Notes: generated by a model from the letters alone, not told the origin. A stretch of DNA of 64,000 nt from JANQRA01 sp035762545 (GCA_035762545.1 DASTOM010000044.1:1-64000); one strand, 5' to 3'; positions 33,937 to 43,361 are shown, counted from the stretch's first letter. Program-made: numbers and translations.

Positions 33937-33955
33937 CGTTTCCTTTCTTGAAGAC

Positions 33956-34351
33956 TCAGAACCTGGCGGGGATGTTCTCGGTGACCCAATCGGAGATCTC
34001 CTCGAGTGGCGTCCCCGGGGTGAAGATCACTGCAATGCCGGCTTCGGTCAGTGCCGGGATGTCGGCATCGGGGATCACTCCGCCGCCGAAGACGACGATG
34101 TCCGACGAATCCCGCGCAGTCAGCTCGGCCACGACCTGAGGGAACAGTGTCTTGTGTGCACCTGAGAGCGACGAGAGCCCAACCGCGTCCACGTCCTCTT
34201 GAACTGCGGTCTCTGCGATCTGTGCCGGGGTCTGGTGGAGACCGGAGTAGATCACTTCGTGCCCGGCATCACGGAGGGCACGGGCAATGACTTTGGCGCC
34301 ACGATCGTGCCCGTCTAGCCCGGGCTTGGCGATGAGAATCCTGCGTGGCAT
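33956..34351 (-). CDS. Stand-alone cobalamin-binding subunit, methylmalonyl-CoA mutase C-terminal type
   Basis: This 131-residue protein consists only of the B12-binding Rossmann domain: KPGLDGHDRGAKVIARALRDAGHEV (containing the DxHxxG-type motif with the cobalt-ligating histidine), AVGLSSLSGAHKTLFP and FGGGVIPDADIPAL. It matches the small subunit of split methylmalonyl-CoA or related acyl-CoA mutases. The large catalytic subunit is not nearby. Lying just before sucC, it fits a route delivering succinyl-CoA. Confidence 0.9.
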   Translation of the reverse strand: MPRRILIAKPGLDGHDRGAKVIARALRDAGHEVIYSGLHQTPAQIAETAVQEDVDAVGLSSLSGAHKTLFPQVVAELTARDSSDIVVFGGGVIPDADIPALTEAGIAVIFTPGTPLEEISDWVTENIPARF

Positions 34352-34443
34352 GGACGGGTGCGGAGGCTAGTGAATCGGGAGGAATATCGAACCCGGACCA
34401 TTACACGATGCCCCGATGTGACATGGGTTGCCATCGAACCTCC

Positions 34444-34455
34444 TACCCTACGGGC
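34444..34455 (+). promoter_or_regulatory. Leaderless -10 box of tal
   Basis: TACCCT (34444-34449) is followed by 6 bases and the ATG at 34456. No ribosome site is present. Confidence 0.55.
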
Positions 34456-35556
34456 ATGCCGAAATCCAACCTCCACGGACTGGCCGCAGCCGGGGTCAGC
34501 GTGTGGTCGGACCAGATCTCGAAGCAGATGCTCGATAGCGGTGAACTGGCCCGGCGAGTCGAACAGGACGCAGTTACCGGCGTCACCTCCAACCCGACCA
34601 TCTTCGCCGGAGCCATCGGAGGGTCGGACGACTACGCCGCCCAACTGAAAGACCTGAGGTCGGCCGGGGTGCCGACCGAGGAGATCGTCAAGAGTCTCAT
34701 GGCCGACGACATCACCCGGGCATGTGACGTGCTGGGCCCGGTCTTCGTGGCCACGGGCGGCCACGACGGTTTCGTGTCGGTAGAGGTGTCCCCGACCCTT
34801 GCAGCCGACACCGACGCCACGATCGCCGAGGCGCGCGACTGGGTCAAGCAGATCGATCGTGAGAATCTCTTGGTCAAGGTGCCGGCCACCGCGGAGGGGG
34901 TACCGGCGATCCGTGCTCTCATTGGCGAGGGCATCTCCGTGAACGTCACCTTGATCTTCTCCCTGGAGCGTTATGAGCAGGTGATGGAGGCCTACATCGC
35001 GGGTCTCGAGGACTTTCAAACCGTGGGTGGGGACCTCTCCTCGGTTGCGTCCGTGGCGTCGTTCTTCGTCTCTCGATTCGACAACGAAGTGGATCGGCGA
35101 CTCGACGAGATCGGGAGTAACGACGCCCACGACCTCAAGGGTCATCTAGCCGTGGCCAATGCCCGCGCCGCGTACGGGCTGTTTCTCGAGACTTTCGCCT
35201 CCCCCCGATTCGAGGACCTCTCCGACCTCGGCGCACGGCCGCAGAAGCCGTTGTGGGCGTCGACATCGACGAAGAACCCGGCGTACAGCGACCTTCTCTA
35301 TGTGGAGGGTCTCGTGGCAACGGACACCGTCAACACCATGCCACTCGGCACCATCGACGCCTACCAGGACCACGGCGACCCGGCCCCCGCCAGCTTCGAC
35401 GCGGTGGACATCGTCCGGGCGACCGATCAACTCGAACGTCTCGCCGACCTGGGGATCGACTACGCCGACGTGGTAGCCACCCTCGAGGAAGAAGGTGTGC
35501 AGAAGTTCACCGCCAGCTGGAACGAGCTATTGGACAAGGTGGAGAGCGCCAGCTGA
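34456..35556 (+). CDS. tal: Transaldolase
   Basis: This 366-residue enzyme of the non-oxidative pentose phosphate pathway moves dihydroxyacetone units between sugar phosphates. It is the actinobacterial long type: GVSVWSDQISKQMLDSGELARRVEQDAVTGVTSNPTIF, VSVEVSPTLAADTDATI, the Schiff-base lysine region NLLVKVPATAEGVPAIRALIGEGISVNVTLIFSLERY, and PLWASTSTKNPAYSDLLYVEGLVATDTVNTMP. The stop overlaps the next gene (TGATG). Confidence 0.96.
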   Translation: MPKSNLHGLAAAGVSVWSDQISKQMLDSGELARRVEQDAVTGVTSNPTIFAGAIGGSDDYAAQLKDLRSAGVPTEEIVKSLMADDITRACDVLGPVFVATGGHDGFVSVEVSPTLAADTDATIAEARDWVKQIDRENLLVKVPATAEGVPAIRALIGEGISVNVTLIFSLERYEQVMEAYIAGLEDFQTVGGDLSSVASVASFFVSRFDNEVDRRLDEIGSNDAHDLKGHLAVANARAAYGLFLETFASPRFEDLSDLGARPQKPLWASTSTKNPAYSDLLYVEGLVATDTVNTMPLGTIDAYQDHGDPAPASFDAVDIVRATDQLERLADLGIDYADVVATLEEEGVQKFTASWNELLDKVESAS

Positions 35557-36263
35557 TGTCACATGCCAGGGAGGACGACACCCTGATCCTCGGGGCGTCA
35601 GACCGAATCGAGCTCATCGCCACCATCATCATGGCTCTGGCCGCCATCGCCACCGCCTGGTGTGCCTTTCAGGCGACCAAGTGGGGCGGGATCATGTCGA
35701 TCGAATTCAGCAACGCCAACGCCGGTCGGGTGGAGTCGACTCGTGTCGACTCACTGGCGAACACGCAGCGTTCGGTGGACGTCGACGTCTTCACAGCATG
35801 GCTGGACGCCGTGGCCGAAGAGATCGCAACAGGACGCATTCCCCCCGTCTCCGAGAGCGGATACGAACCCGTCGACGGCACCCTCTCCGCTTTCTACTAC
35901 GAGCGAATGCGTGACGAGTTCCGACCTGCACTCGACGCCTGGCTGGCCGCCGAGCCCCTGAACAACCCCGATGCTCCGAAGACCCCATTCGAGATGGAGG
36001 AGTACCAGCTCGCCGCGGCCGAGGAGGCCGACGAGCTGTTGGAGCAGTCGGCGGTCGACCGTCAGGATGCACTCGACGCCAACCAGAACGGCGACAACTA
36101 CGTGTTGACGACCGTCGGGTTCGCCCTAGTCATCTTCTTCGCCGGGGTCAGCTCGAAGCTGGTGGAGCGTCGTAACCGCTGGATCGCCTTGGGTGTCGGC
36201 CTGTTCCTGTTCATCGGCGGAGTGATCGCCGTCGTCCTCCTGCCCGTCGTTCGGCCGTTCTAG
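35556..36263 (+). CDS. Membrane protein of unknown function
   Basis: I do not recognise the family with confidence; it resembles DUF4337-like proteins in layout. The 235-residue product has one helix near residues 18-40 (IELIATIIMALAAIATAWCAFQ), a periplasmic or cytoplasmic acidic helical region of about 130 residues, and two closing helices (VLTTVGFALVIFFAGVSSKLV and WIALGVGLFLFIGGVIAVVLLPV). Its ATG overlaps the tal stop, but a link with the pentose pathway is not evident. Confidence 0.7.
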   Translation: MSHAREDDTLILGASDRIELIATIIMALAAIATAWCAFQATKWGGIMSIEFSNANAGRVESTRVDSLANTQRSVDVDVFTAWLDAVAEEIATGRIPPVSESGYEPVDGTLSAFYYERMRDEFRPALDAWLAAEPLNNPDAPKTPFEMEEYQLAAAEEADELLEQSAVDRQDALDANQNGDNYVLTTVGFALVIFFAGVSSKLVERRNRWIALGVGLFLFIGGVIAVVLLPVVRPF

Positions 36264-36271
36264 CGAGGTTT

Positions 36272-36306
36272 GGGCTGTAGACGTCGCTGAGCGCGGTCTA
36301 CGGCCC
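36272..36306. terminator. Hairpin between convergent genes
   Basis: GGGCTGTAGAC (36272-36282) pairs with GTCTACGGCCC (36296-36306) over 11 bp with one G-U pair; the 13-base interior contains a small CGC-TGA-GCG stem. It lies between the stops of the plus-strand membrane protein and minus-strand helicase gene and has no T tract. A bidirectional terminator is likely. Confidence 0.65.
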
Positions 36307-36316
36307 TGGGTCGCGG

Positions 36317-38551
36317 TCACGCCATCTCGAGTGGGGCCCACGCCAGCAGGAGGCGCTTCTTGCCCTGGGTGTCGAACATGACCTCGGCTTCGGCGCGGTC
36401 CCCCTCGCCGATCACCTCCCGCACCGTTCCCAGTCCCCATTTGTCGTGTCTCACCCGGTCGCCGGGACCGATCTGGGACGCATCCACCGTGGACTTCGGC
36501 CCGGAGGCGGCGGCCCGGTCCGCAGGACCACGACGCTGTCGTTTCGGCGCCTTCTCCATCAGAGTCTCAGGAATCTCTTGAAGGAAGCGTGACGGTGGGT
36601 TGTAGCTCGAGCCGCCAAACAGCATCCGCTGCCAGGCCGAGGTGAGATAGAGACGGTCCTGGGCCCGGGTGATACCGACATAGGCGAGCCTGCGCTCCTC
36701 CTCCAGCTCCTCGGGATCACCCAATGACCTCATATGGGGGAAGACCCCGTCCTCCATGCCGACGATGAAGACCACCGGGAACTCGAGGCCCTTGGCGGTA
36801 TGAAGGGTCATCAAGGTGACCGCACCAGCTCCCTCGTCCCATTCGTCGATGTCGGCGACCAATGCGGTGGTCTCGAGGAACACCTCGAGACGTCGCAGAT
36901 TCTCGAGTGAATCGAACGGCTCGTCACCGATTATCGCCCCCTCGTTGGCGGACTCGAATTCGGCGGCGACGCCGACCAGTTCCCGCAGGTTCTCGACCCG
37001 GCCCATGGCTTCGACTGTCCGCTCCGACTCGTAACCGGCGACCATCCCGGTGTCGTCGAGCACGGACTGGACGGCCGCCTCCACACCGCCTTCATCGGCC
37101 CTTTGCCGGATCATGTCGATGAGAGCCACGAACTCGAGCACGGATTTCTGTGCCCGCGCATTGAGCTGAGGGATCTCCTCGACGCGGCTGAGACCATCGA
37201 AGAACGAGATCCGCTGGGACTGGGTGAAGCGATCGATGTGGGCGACGGTGGTGTTGCCGATCCCCCGGCGCGGCTCGTTGAGGATTCTCTTCACCGAGAC
37301 CTCGTCGTCGGGGTTGACAAGCACCTTCAAGTAGGCGACGGCGTCCTTGACCTCTTTGCGGTCGTAGAACTTGACCGAACCAACCACCGAGTAGGGAATG
37401 CCGCGACGAACGAACACGTCCTCGATCACACGGGACATGGCGTTCGTGCGATAGAACACCGCAAAGTCGGCGAGGTTGAACCCATCGGCCTGCAGACGCT
37501 CGATCTCGTCGACGACGAACCCCGCCTCGTCGTGCTCGTCCTCTGCCTCGAAGCGGACGATCGGTGTCCCGGCGCCACGGTCGGACCAGAGATGCTTGGG
37601 AGTCCGTTTGGTGTTGTTGGAGATGACAGCGTTGGCGGCATCGAGGATGCGCTCGGTCGACCGGTAGTTCTGATCGAGGACGATGACCCTCGCATCGGGG
37701 TAGTCCTTCTCGAAGTCCCGGATGTTGCGGATGTCGGCGCCCCGGAACCTGTAGATGGATTGGTCGGAGTCGCCGACCACGCAGAGGTTGCGGTGGGCGT
37801 CGGTGAGCTGTTTCACGAGCATGTACTGAGCACGGTTCGTGTCCTGGTACTCGTCTACCAGGACGTACCTGAACCGCTGCTGGTACTGGGCCAGAGCGTC
37901 GGGGAAGGCGGCAAACAGCTCGACAGTCACCATCAGCAGATCGTCGAAGTCCATCGCCGAGGCTTCCACGAGCCTTTGCTGATAGAGCCGGTAGATGTCT
38001 GCCACCTGTTCGTGATAGATGCCGTCTCCTTGGTCGGCGAAAGACTCGAAGTCGACGAGCTCGTTCTTGGCGTTGGAGATGACGGCCTTCATCGCCTTAT
38101 CCGGGAAACGTTTGTTGTCGAGATCGAGGTCCTTTGTGACCATTCGCAGCAGTCGCAGCGAGTCCGCGTCGTCGTAGATGGTGAACCCGGAGCGGTAACC
38201 GAGCCGGGAGGCCTCGCGGCGGAGGATGCGCACGCATGAGGAGTGGAACGTGCTCACCCACATCGAGCGGACCATCCCACCGACGAGATGCCCGACCCTC
38301 TCTCTCATCTCGTTGGCCGCCTTGTTGGTGAAGGTGATCGCCAGGATGGAGTCGGGTGCGATCTGGAGGTCGCGGATCAGGTGTGCAATGCGATAGGTCA
38401 GGACCCGGGTCTTGCCCGAGCCGGCTCCGGCGACGACGAGAACCGGGCCCTCGGTGGCCGCCACAGCCTCACGTTGGGTCGGGTTGAGCTCGGCGAAGAG
38501 AGGCGAGTCCGTCGGGACATCGTCGAGCATCCACTGCGTTTGCTGAACCAT
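36317..38551 (-). CDS. pcrA: ATP-dependent DNA helicase UvrD/PcrA
   Basis: This 744-residue superfamily 1A helicase has the Walker A loop VVAGAGSGKTRVLTYRIAHL, ILAITFTNKAANEMRERV, the DEYQDTN Walker B motif, VVGDSDQSIYRFRGAD, VLDQNYRST, VTLMTLHTAKGLEFPVVFIVGMEDG, and RLAYVGITRAQDRLYLT. The C-terminus carries the PcrA Tudor-like tail GDRVRHDKWGLGTVREVIGEGDRAEAEVMF that binds RNA polymerase. The ATG at 38551 follows a TACCAT box by 9 bases; a GTG at 38593 falls inside the upstream palindrome and is less likely. Confidence 0.95.
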   Translation of the reverse strand: MVQQTQWMLDDVPTDSPLFAELNPTQREAVAATEGPVLVVAGAGSGKTRVLTYRIAHLIRDLQIAPDSILAITFTNKAANEMRERVGHLVGGMVRSMWVSTFHSSCVRILRREASRLGYRSGFTIYDDADSLRLLRMVTKDLDLDNKRFPDKAMKAVISNAKNELVDFESFADQGDGIYHEQVADIYRLYQQRLVEASAMDFDDLLMVTVELFAAFPDALAQYQQRFRYVLVDEYQDTNRAQYMLVKQLTDAHRNLCVVGDSDQSIYRFRGADIRNIRDFEKDYPDARVIVLDQNYRSTERILDAANAVISNNTKRTPKHLWSDRGAGTPIVRFEAEDEHDEAGFVVDEIERLQADGFNLADFAVFYRTNAMSRVIEDVFVRRGIPYSVVGSVKFYDRKEVKDAVAYLKVLVNPDDEVSVKRILNEPRRGIGNTTVAHIDRFTQSQRISFFDGLSRVEEIPQLNARAQKSVLEFVALIDMIRQRADEGGVEAAVQSVLDDTGMVAGYESERTVEAMGRVENLRELVGVAAEFESANEGAIIGDEPFDSLENLRRLEVFLETTALVADIDEWDEGAGAVTLMTLHTAKGLEFPVVFIVGMEDGVFPHMRSLGDPEELEEERRLAYVGITRAQDRLYLTSAWQRMLFGGSSYNPPSRFLQEIPETLMEKAPKRQRRGPADRAAASGPKSTVDASQIGPGDRVRHDKWGLGTVREVIGEGDRAEAEVMFDTQGKKRLLLAWAPLEMA

Positions 38552-38560
38552 CCGGACCCG

Positions 38561-38600
38561 ATGGTACCGGCGGGACCCGACTGAATCACACACGTGTGAT
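38561..38600 (-). promoter_or_regulatory. Helicase promoter with palindrome at the -35 position
   Basis: ATCACAC-AC-GTGTGAT (38585-38600) is a 16-base palindrome with 7-bp perfect arms; CTGA and TCAG flank it with a one-base slip. On the minus strand a TACCAT box (38566-38561) ends 9 bases before the helicase ATG, which puts the palindrome over the -35 region. It is not the actinobacterial LexA box (GAACN4GTTC). Confidence 0.5.
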
Positions 38601-38616
38601 CAGTGCGTGGGGTTGA

Positions 38617-39531
38617 TCAGGGAGCCTGAAGGTTGCCGGCGGTCTCGGGGAGCTCCACGCGCACCATGTCCTCCGGGGCGAGCTCGCCGGTCGGGCCGTC
38701 CTCGACGAGGAGCGTCCGGCGATTCAGCGGAAGCGAGTAACAGAATCGGGCCCCGGTCGGGAACCTGCGCTCGTACCAGACGTCGCCGCCCATCGCCCGG
38801 GCCAATCTGCGGGCGATGGGCAGACCCAAGCCCATCCCGCTCGAGTCGCGGGCATCGCCCTTGGACAGCTGCTCGAAGTTCTCGAAGACCTTCTGGGTCT
38901 CCTTGTCGGGCACACCAGGCCCGTTGTCCGAGACGATGATCAGGTACTGATCACCGAGCACGAAGCCTTCGACGAGAATCTGGTCGCCACCGTACTTTCG
39001 GGCGTTCTCCATGACGTTGCGGATGACCTGTTGGACACGCCGTCGGTCGGCGAAGACCCTCACCCCGTCGGGCAGCGAGACCAGCGACGACTTGCGCCCA
39101 CCGTTGGGGAACACCATCTGGGCCACGTCCTCGATCAGGTCACCGAGATCGAACAGGTCCGGATCGAGACGGAGACGGTTGGCTTCGAGTCTCGGGATGA
39201 CGAGGACGTCCTCCACCAGGTCACCCAGATAGATGGCCTGACGGTTGATGATCGAGAGGAACTCGTGGACCTCGTCCGAGGGGAGGTCCTGCCAGGACTC
39301 GAGGAGGGTGTCCGAGAACCCGGCGATGGAGGTCAGCGGGGTCCGTAGCTCGTGGCTGACCAGGGCTACGAAGTCGTTCTTGATGGTGTGGGCCTCTTCG
39401 GAGAGCCGGCGGACCTCTCGTTCCCGTTCCCGCCCCTGGGCCGTGATCCGCCACGCCCAGATGACCGTGATCAGACCGATCACGGCCGGGAGGATCATCA
39501 AGATCTGCTGGTACGGCGGTAGGTCAGGCAT
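38617..39531 (-). CDS. Membrane-anchored sensor histidine kinase
   Basis: The 304-residue protein has one N-terminal membrane helix (ILMILPAVIGLITVIWAWRIT), a short coiled coil, a HisKA domain with the phospho-histidine in FVALVSHELRTPLTSIAGFSDTLL, and an ATPase domain (IRNVMENARKYGGDQI, SDNGPGVPDKETQKVFENFEQL, GMGLGLPIARRLARAMGG). There is no sensory extracytoplasmic domain. No response regulator gene is adjacent; the CheA-like hybrid with a receiver is the upstream neighbour on the same strand. The start at MPDLPPYQQ is chosen over a longer frame without a ribosome site. Confidence 0.9.
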   Translation of the reverse strand: MPDLPPYQQILMILPAVIGLITVIWAWRITAQGREREREVRRLSEEAHTIKNDFVALVSHELRTPLTSIAGFSDTLLESWQDLPSDEVHEFLSIINRQAIYLGDLVEDVLVIPRLEANRLRLDPDLFDLGDLIEDVAQMVFPNGGRKSSLVSLPDGVRVFADRRRVQQVIRNVMENARKYGGDQILVEGFVLGDQYLIIVSDNGPGVPDKETQKVFENFEQLSKGDARDSSGMGLGLPIARRLARAMGGDVWYERRFPTGARFCYSLPLNRRTLLVEDGPTGELAPEDMVRVELPETAGNLQAP

Positions 39532-39618
39532 CTCCCTGCCTTGGTTATCGGCCCCCGGAAGGAGTCCCTGAGAGATTCTGTGCCCACTTTTCGGGCTTTC
39601 CAACCTCAGGGCGATGGT

Positions 39619-41628
39619 TCAGGCGGTGTCGGCGTCTCCGAGACCGATCAACCGACGGAGGGTCTTGGTGAGGACTCCCTGGCGCAGATCGAACTTGTCC
39701 AGATAGGCGTCGACGCCGACCTTCCAAGCAGCGTCCTTCTCCTCCTGGGTGGCCACGCCGGAGACCATCACGATCGGGATGCGGACATCCGCGGCCCGCA
39801 TGGCTCGCACCAACTCGACACCATTGGATCGCGGCATCGAGTAGTCGACGACCATCGCACTGAATCCGTCCCTCGTCATCGCGAGCATGGCATCCCGGGC
39901 GCCACTGGCCACCTCGACCTCGAAGCCGGCGCCGGTCAGAGTGGCGGACAGCAGTTGGCGGACGCCGGCGGAATCGTCCACCACCAGGATTCGGGGGCGG
40001 TCGTCGACCAGATGGGGCCGGTGGCGGGACATGACTCCGAGAAAGTCCGGATCGAGCACGACCAGGACCTGCCCGCCACCGAGAAGGGCGGCGCCCTTGA
40101 TCGCGCCGTTCCCCTCGATGATCGGTCCCAGGTTCTTCACGGCCACCCGGCGTCTGTCGATTATCTCGCTGACGGTGATCGCCACGAGCCCGGATCGTGT
40201 GTTGATCACCAGGATCTCCGAAGCCTCGGATTCCTCGTCGTTCCCCACCGCGGAGGAGAGGGACAGACAGGGCACCGCCGCGCTCTCGAATCGCACCTCG
40301 GTGCCATTCCCCTTCTTGGTCACTTCTGCGGTTGCGACAGGCATCGATGCCTCGACAGAGGCCTCGGGAATCCCCCAGAACTGGTCGCCGTCGGCCACGA
40401 CCACCACGTTCTGAAGGACCATCGACAGCGGCAACGTCAGCGTGACGACGGTTCCCCGTCCCGCCTCGGAGTCGAGACTCAGGGCTCCGTGGACCCGGGC
40501 TGCGGCCTCGGCCGCCTCAGGAAGGCCGTCACCGTTGCCGGAGAACTCGGTCGGCTCGGCGAGTGTCGAGAAGCCGGGCCGGAACAGGAGGGGTGAGAGG
40601 TCCGGTGGCGTGACAGCGAGCCCGGCCCGATCGGCGGCGGCGGCGACCCTGCCCCAGTCGACGCCGGCGCCGTCGTCGGCGACCGTCACCTCCACACCGT
40701 CTTCCACGATCCTGGCGGCGACCCTTATCACACCGGTTGCCGGCTTGCCCCTCGCCACCCTCACATCAGGTGTCTCGATCCCATGGTCGACGGCATTGAC
40801 GAGGAGGTGGCGCAGCGGCTCACGGATCAGGTCGACGATCTGACGGTCCATCTGGATGTCATGGCCGGTGATCTCGAAGCGAACGTCCTTGCCTGAGCGA
40901 CGACCCAGGTACCTGACGAACTGAGGAAATGTCGAGACTGCGTCGAAGAACGACACATTCGCCAGGGAGACGGCCTGCTCCTGAATGTCGGAGATCGAGT
41001 TGGAGAGACGCTCGAGCTGGGCTCGCCAGGATCGCCGGAATATCTCGGGGTCGGCACCCTCGATGGAGACCAGAGACAGGTCAGCAATCGCTTCGGCGTC
41101 GAGCGCCACCTCGACGATCCGGTTGATCAAGCGATACAGATCCGCAGTGTCGACCCGGGTCGCACCACCGAGGAGCGACTCCGATACCGAAGTGAGGAGA
41201 CCACCGAGGCTTCCGACATCCGGTGCCTTCAGGGACACGACCTCTGGCGGACTCCGGGGGGTATCCGCTGGAACCTCCCCGGGTGGTGCCAGAAGACGGG
41301 CCAGTTCCGCGTCATCCGGATCGTCCACCGCGGCGTTGAGCCGGGCCGCAATCGCCTCCATCGCGCCCACGTCGTCCGGTGCCGGTCGGGCACCGTCGGC
41401 CACCAGGCGCCACTGGTCCTCGAGATGCTTGGCGGCATTCCGGATCGATTCGTGGCCCAGGAGACCTGCCGAGCCTTTGATGGTGTGGGCATCGCGCAAC
41501 AGATCGGACACGTCGTCGGCGCTGAGCTCGCCTTCGCGAAGAGCGCGTGCACCCGAAACCAGACGGCGCGAGCGCTCGTCGAGTTCGTCCCGGAAAATCC
41601 TGATCAACTCAGGGGTGTTCGCATCCAA
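39619..41628 (-). CDS. CheA-like hybrid kinase: HPt, ATPase, CheW-like and receiver domains
   Basis: The 669-residue protein has an N-terminal HPt domain with phospho-His48 in DAHTIKGSAGLLG, a linker and dimerisation region, a CheA-type ATPase (PLRHLLVNAVDHGIE, VTVADDGAGVDWG, SGNGDGLPEA), a CheW-like domain (about residues 390-520), and a C-terminal receiver (ILVVDDSAGVRQLL, AMVVDYSMPRSNG with the phospho-acceptor, VMVSGVA, then the DKF lysine). No chemoreceptor or motility genes are near. The TTG start at 41628 has AAGGGA 8 bases upstream. Confidence 0.9.
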   Translation of the reverse strand: MDANTPELIRIFRDELDERSRRLVSGARALREGELSADDVSDLLRDAHTIKGSAGLLGHESIRNAAKHLEDQWRLVADGARPAPDDVGAMEAIAARLNAAVDDPDDAELARLLAPPGEVPADTPRSPPEVVSLKAPDVGSLGGLLTSVSESLLGGATRVDTADLYRLINRIVEVALDAEAIADLSLVSIEGADPEIFRRSWRAQLERLSNSISDIQEQAVSLANVSFFDAVSTFPQFVRYLGRRSGKDVRFEITGHDIQMDRQIVDLIREPLRHLLVNAVDHGIETPDVRVARGKPATGVIRVAARIVEDGVEVTVADDGAGVDWGRVAAAADRAGLAVTPPDLSPLLFRPGFSTLAEPTEFSGNGDGLPEAAEAAARVHGALSLDSEAGRGTVVTLTLPLSMVLQNVVVVADGDQFWGIPEASVEASMPVATAEVTKKGNGTEVRFESAAVPCLSLSSAVGNDEESEASEILVINTRSGLVAITVSEIIDRRRVAVKNLGPIIEGNGAIKGAALLGGGQVLVVLDPDFLGVMSRHRPHLVDDRPRILVVDDSAGVRQLLSATLTGAGFEVEVASGARDAMLAMTRDGFSAMVVDYSMPRSNGVELVRAMRAADVRIPIVMVSGVATQEEKDAAWKVGVDAYLDKFDLRQGVLTKTLRRLIGLGDADTA

Positions 41629-41720
41629 TAGGTGTTCCCTTGGCCAACAGCAGTTCTATCGGCATGGCAACACCATCTCCTAAGGGGAGCGGTGCTCGAG
41701 GACCAGGGTATTCGACCTGG

Positions 41721-43271
41721 TCACTCCCATTCGATGGTGGCGGGAGGCTTGGAGGAGATGTCGTAGGCGACCCGGTTGATACCGGGTACCTCGTTGATGA
41801 TCCGCGACGACATCTTCTCCAGGATCTCGTAGGGAACACGGGCCCAATCAGCGGTCATCGCATCCTCGGATGTGACCGCTCGGATGATCAGCGGATAGGC
41901 ATATGTGCGACCGTCTCCCTGGACTCCGACCGTCTTGATCCCGGGCAAGACTCCGAACGCCTGCCAAATCTCCCGGTAGAGACCGGCCCGCCTGATCTCC
42001 TCGAGAATGATCGCATCGGCGGCCCTGAGCAGATCGAGACGTTCCAGGGTCACCTCACCGATGATTCGAACCGCGAGACCCGGTCCCGGGAACGGCTGTC
42101 TCCAAACGATCTCCTCCGGCAGACCCAACTCCTCACCGACGGCCCTGACCTCATCCTTGAAGAGATCACGCAACGGCTCGACGAGCTCGAACTTCATGTC
42201 ATCGGGGAGACCACCCACGTTGTGGTGGGTCTTGATCGTGGCCGCTGAGCCCGAACCCGACTCGATCACGTCGGGGTACAAGGTTCCTTGGACGAGAAAG
42301 CCCGCATCTCCAACCCCGGCCGCAGTCTCCTCGAAGACCCTGATGAAGGTCTCACCGATCACCTTCCGCTTGGTCTCCGGGTCGGTGACCCCAGCCAACT
42401 GCTCGAGGAACCGGTCAGCCGCCTTGACGTGGATCAACTCGACGTCGAAGTGGGATCGGAAGGTCTCCTCGACCTGCTCCGCCTCCCCGGCACGGAGGAG
42501 ACCGTGGTCGACGAATATGCAGGTGAGGCGGTCGCCGATGGCCTCGGCGACGATGGCGGCGGCCACAGCCGAGTCGACTCCCCCGGACAGGCCGCAGATG
42601 ACCCGGGTCTCGCCGACCTGCCGGCGAATCGCATCCACCTGGGATTCGATGATCGAATGCGAAGTCCAGGACGGTGTGGCACCACACACGTCGTACAGGA
42701 ATCGCTTCAGGATCTCGGCGCCCCTTGGCGTGTGGGCCACCTCGGGGTGGAACTGCACGCCATACAGACGGCGATCGCGGTCCTCCATGGCCGCCACACG
42801 GGCACCGTCGGAGCTGGCCACACAGATGAAACCGGGGGGCACGTCGGTCACTTCGTCGTTGTGCGACATCCACACCTGCTGGCTGGCGGGAAGACCGGCG
42901 AGGAGCAGAGAGTCACCGGTGAGCCGGAGAGTCGTATTGCCGAACTCGGCACCACCGGTGTTTGCCACCTTCCCCTCGGCGAGTACGGCGAGGAGCTGGT
43001 GGCCGTAGCAAATGCCGAGGATGGGGATCCCCAGCTCGACGATCTCAGGGTCCATGGTGTAGGCGTCCTCGGCATGCACCGATGCCGGCCCGCCGGAGAG
43101 GATCAGCCCGATCGGCCGACGCTCACGGATCTCGGCGGCCGAGATGGTGCGCGGGACGATCTCGGATCTGACGTGGGCTTCCCGGACCCGCCGGGCGATG
43201 AGCTGGGCGTACTGTGCGCCGAAGTCGACGACGAGGACCGTCGGCTCTGCCTGAGTAGCATCGGTGACCAA
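41721..43271 (-). CDS. guaA: GMP synthase (glutamine-hydrolysing)
   Basis: This 516-residue enzyme aminates XMP to GMP. The class I amidotransferase domain has VVDFGAQYAQLIARRVRE, the nucleophile in LGICYGHQLL and the His-Glu pair in VQFHPEVAHTPRG. The ATP-PPase loop is GLSGGVDSAVAA, followed by the GTLYPDVIESG, VWRQPFPGPGLAVRI and dimerisation region ending VAYDISSKPPATIEWE. The start is a TTG with only a weak GAGAG upstream. It lies 112 bases downstream of guaB3 on the same strand. Confidence 0.96.
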   Translation of the reverse strand: MVTDATQAEPTVLVVDFGAQYAQLIARRVREAHVRSEIVPRTISAAEIRERRPIGLILSGGPASVHAEDAYTMDPEIVELGIPILGICYGHQLLAVLAEGKVANTGGAEFGNTTLRLTGDSLLLAGLPASQQVWMSHNDEVTDVPPGFICVASSDGARVAAMEDRDRRLYGVQFHPEVAHTPRGAEILKRFLYDVCGATPSWTSHSIIESQVDAIRRQVGETRVICGLSGGVDSAVAAAIVAEAIGDRLTCIFVDHGLLRAGEAEQVEETFRSHFDVELIHVKAADRFLEQLAGVTDPETKRKVIGETFIRVFEETAAGVGDAGFLVQGTLYPDVIESGSGSAATIKTHHNVGGLPDDMKFELVEPLRDLFKDEVRAVGEELGLPEEIVWRQPFPGPGLAVRIIGEVTLERLDLLRAADAIILEEIRRAGLYREIWQAFGVLPGIKTVGVQGDGRTYAYPLIIRAVTSEDAMTADWARVPYEILEKMSSRIINEVPGINRVAYDISSKPPATIEWE

Positions 43272-43361
43272 GGTCTCTCAGCCTCTCATCCTCGAGCAAA
43301 CAGACGCCGGTCGGCCGGGCTACCGCGCCCGCCATACGATTGGCGTAGAAACTCCCAACCG

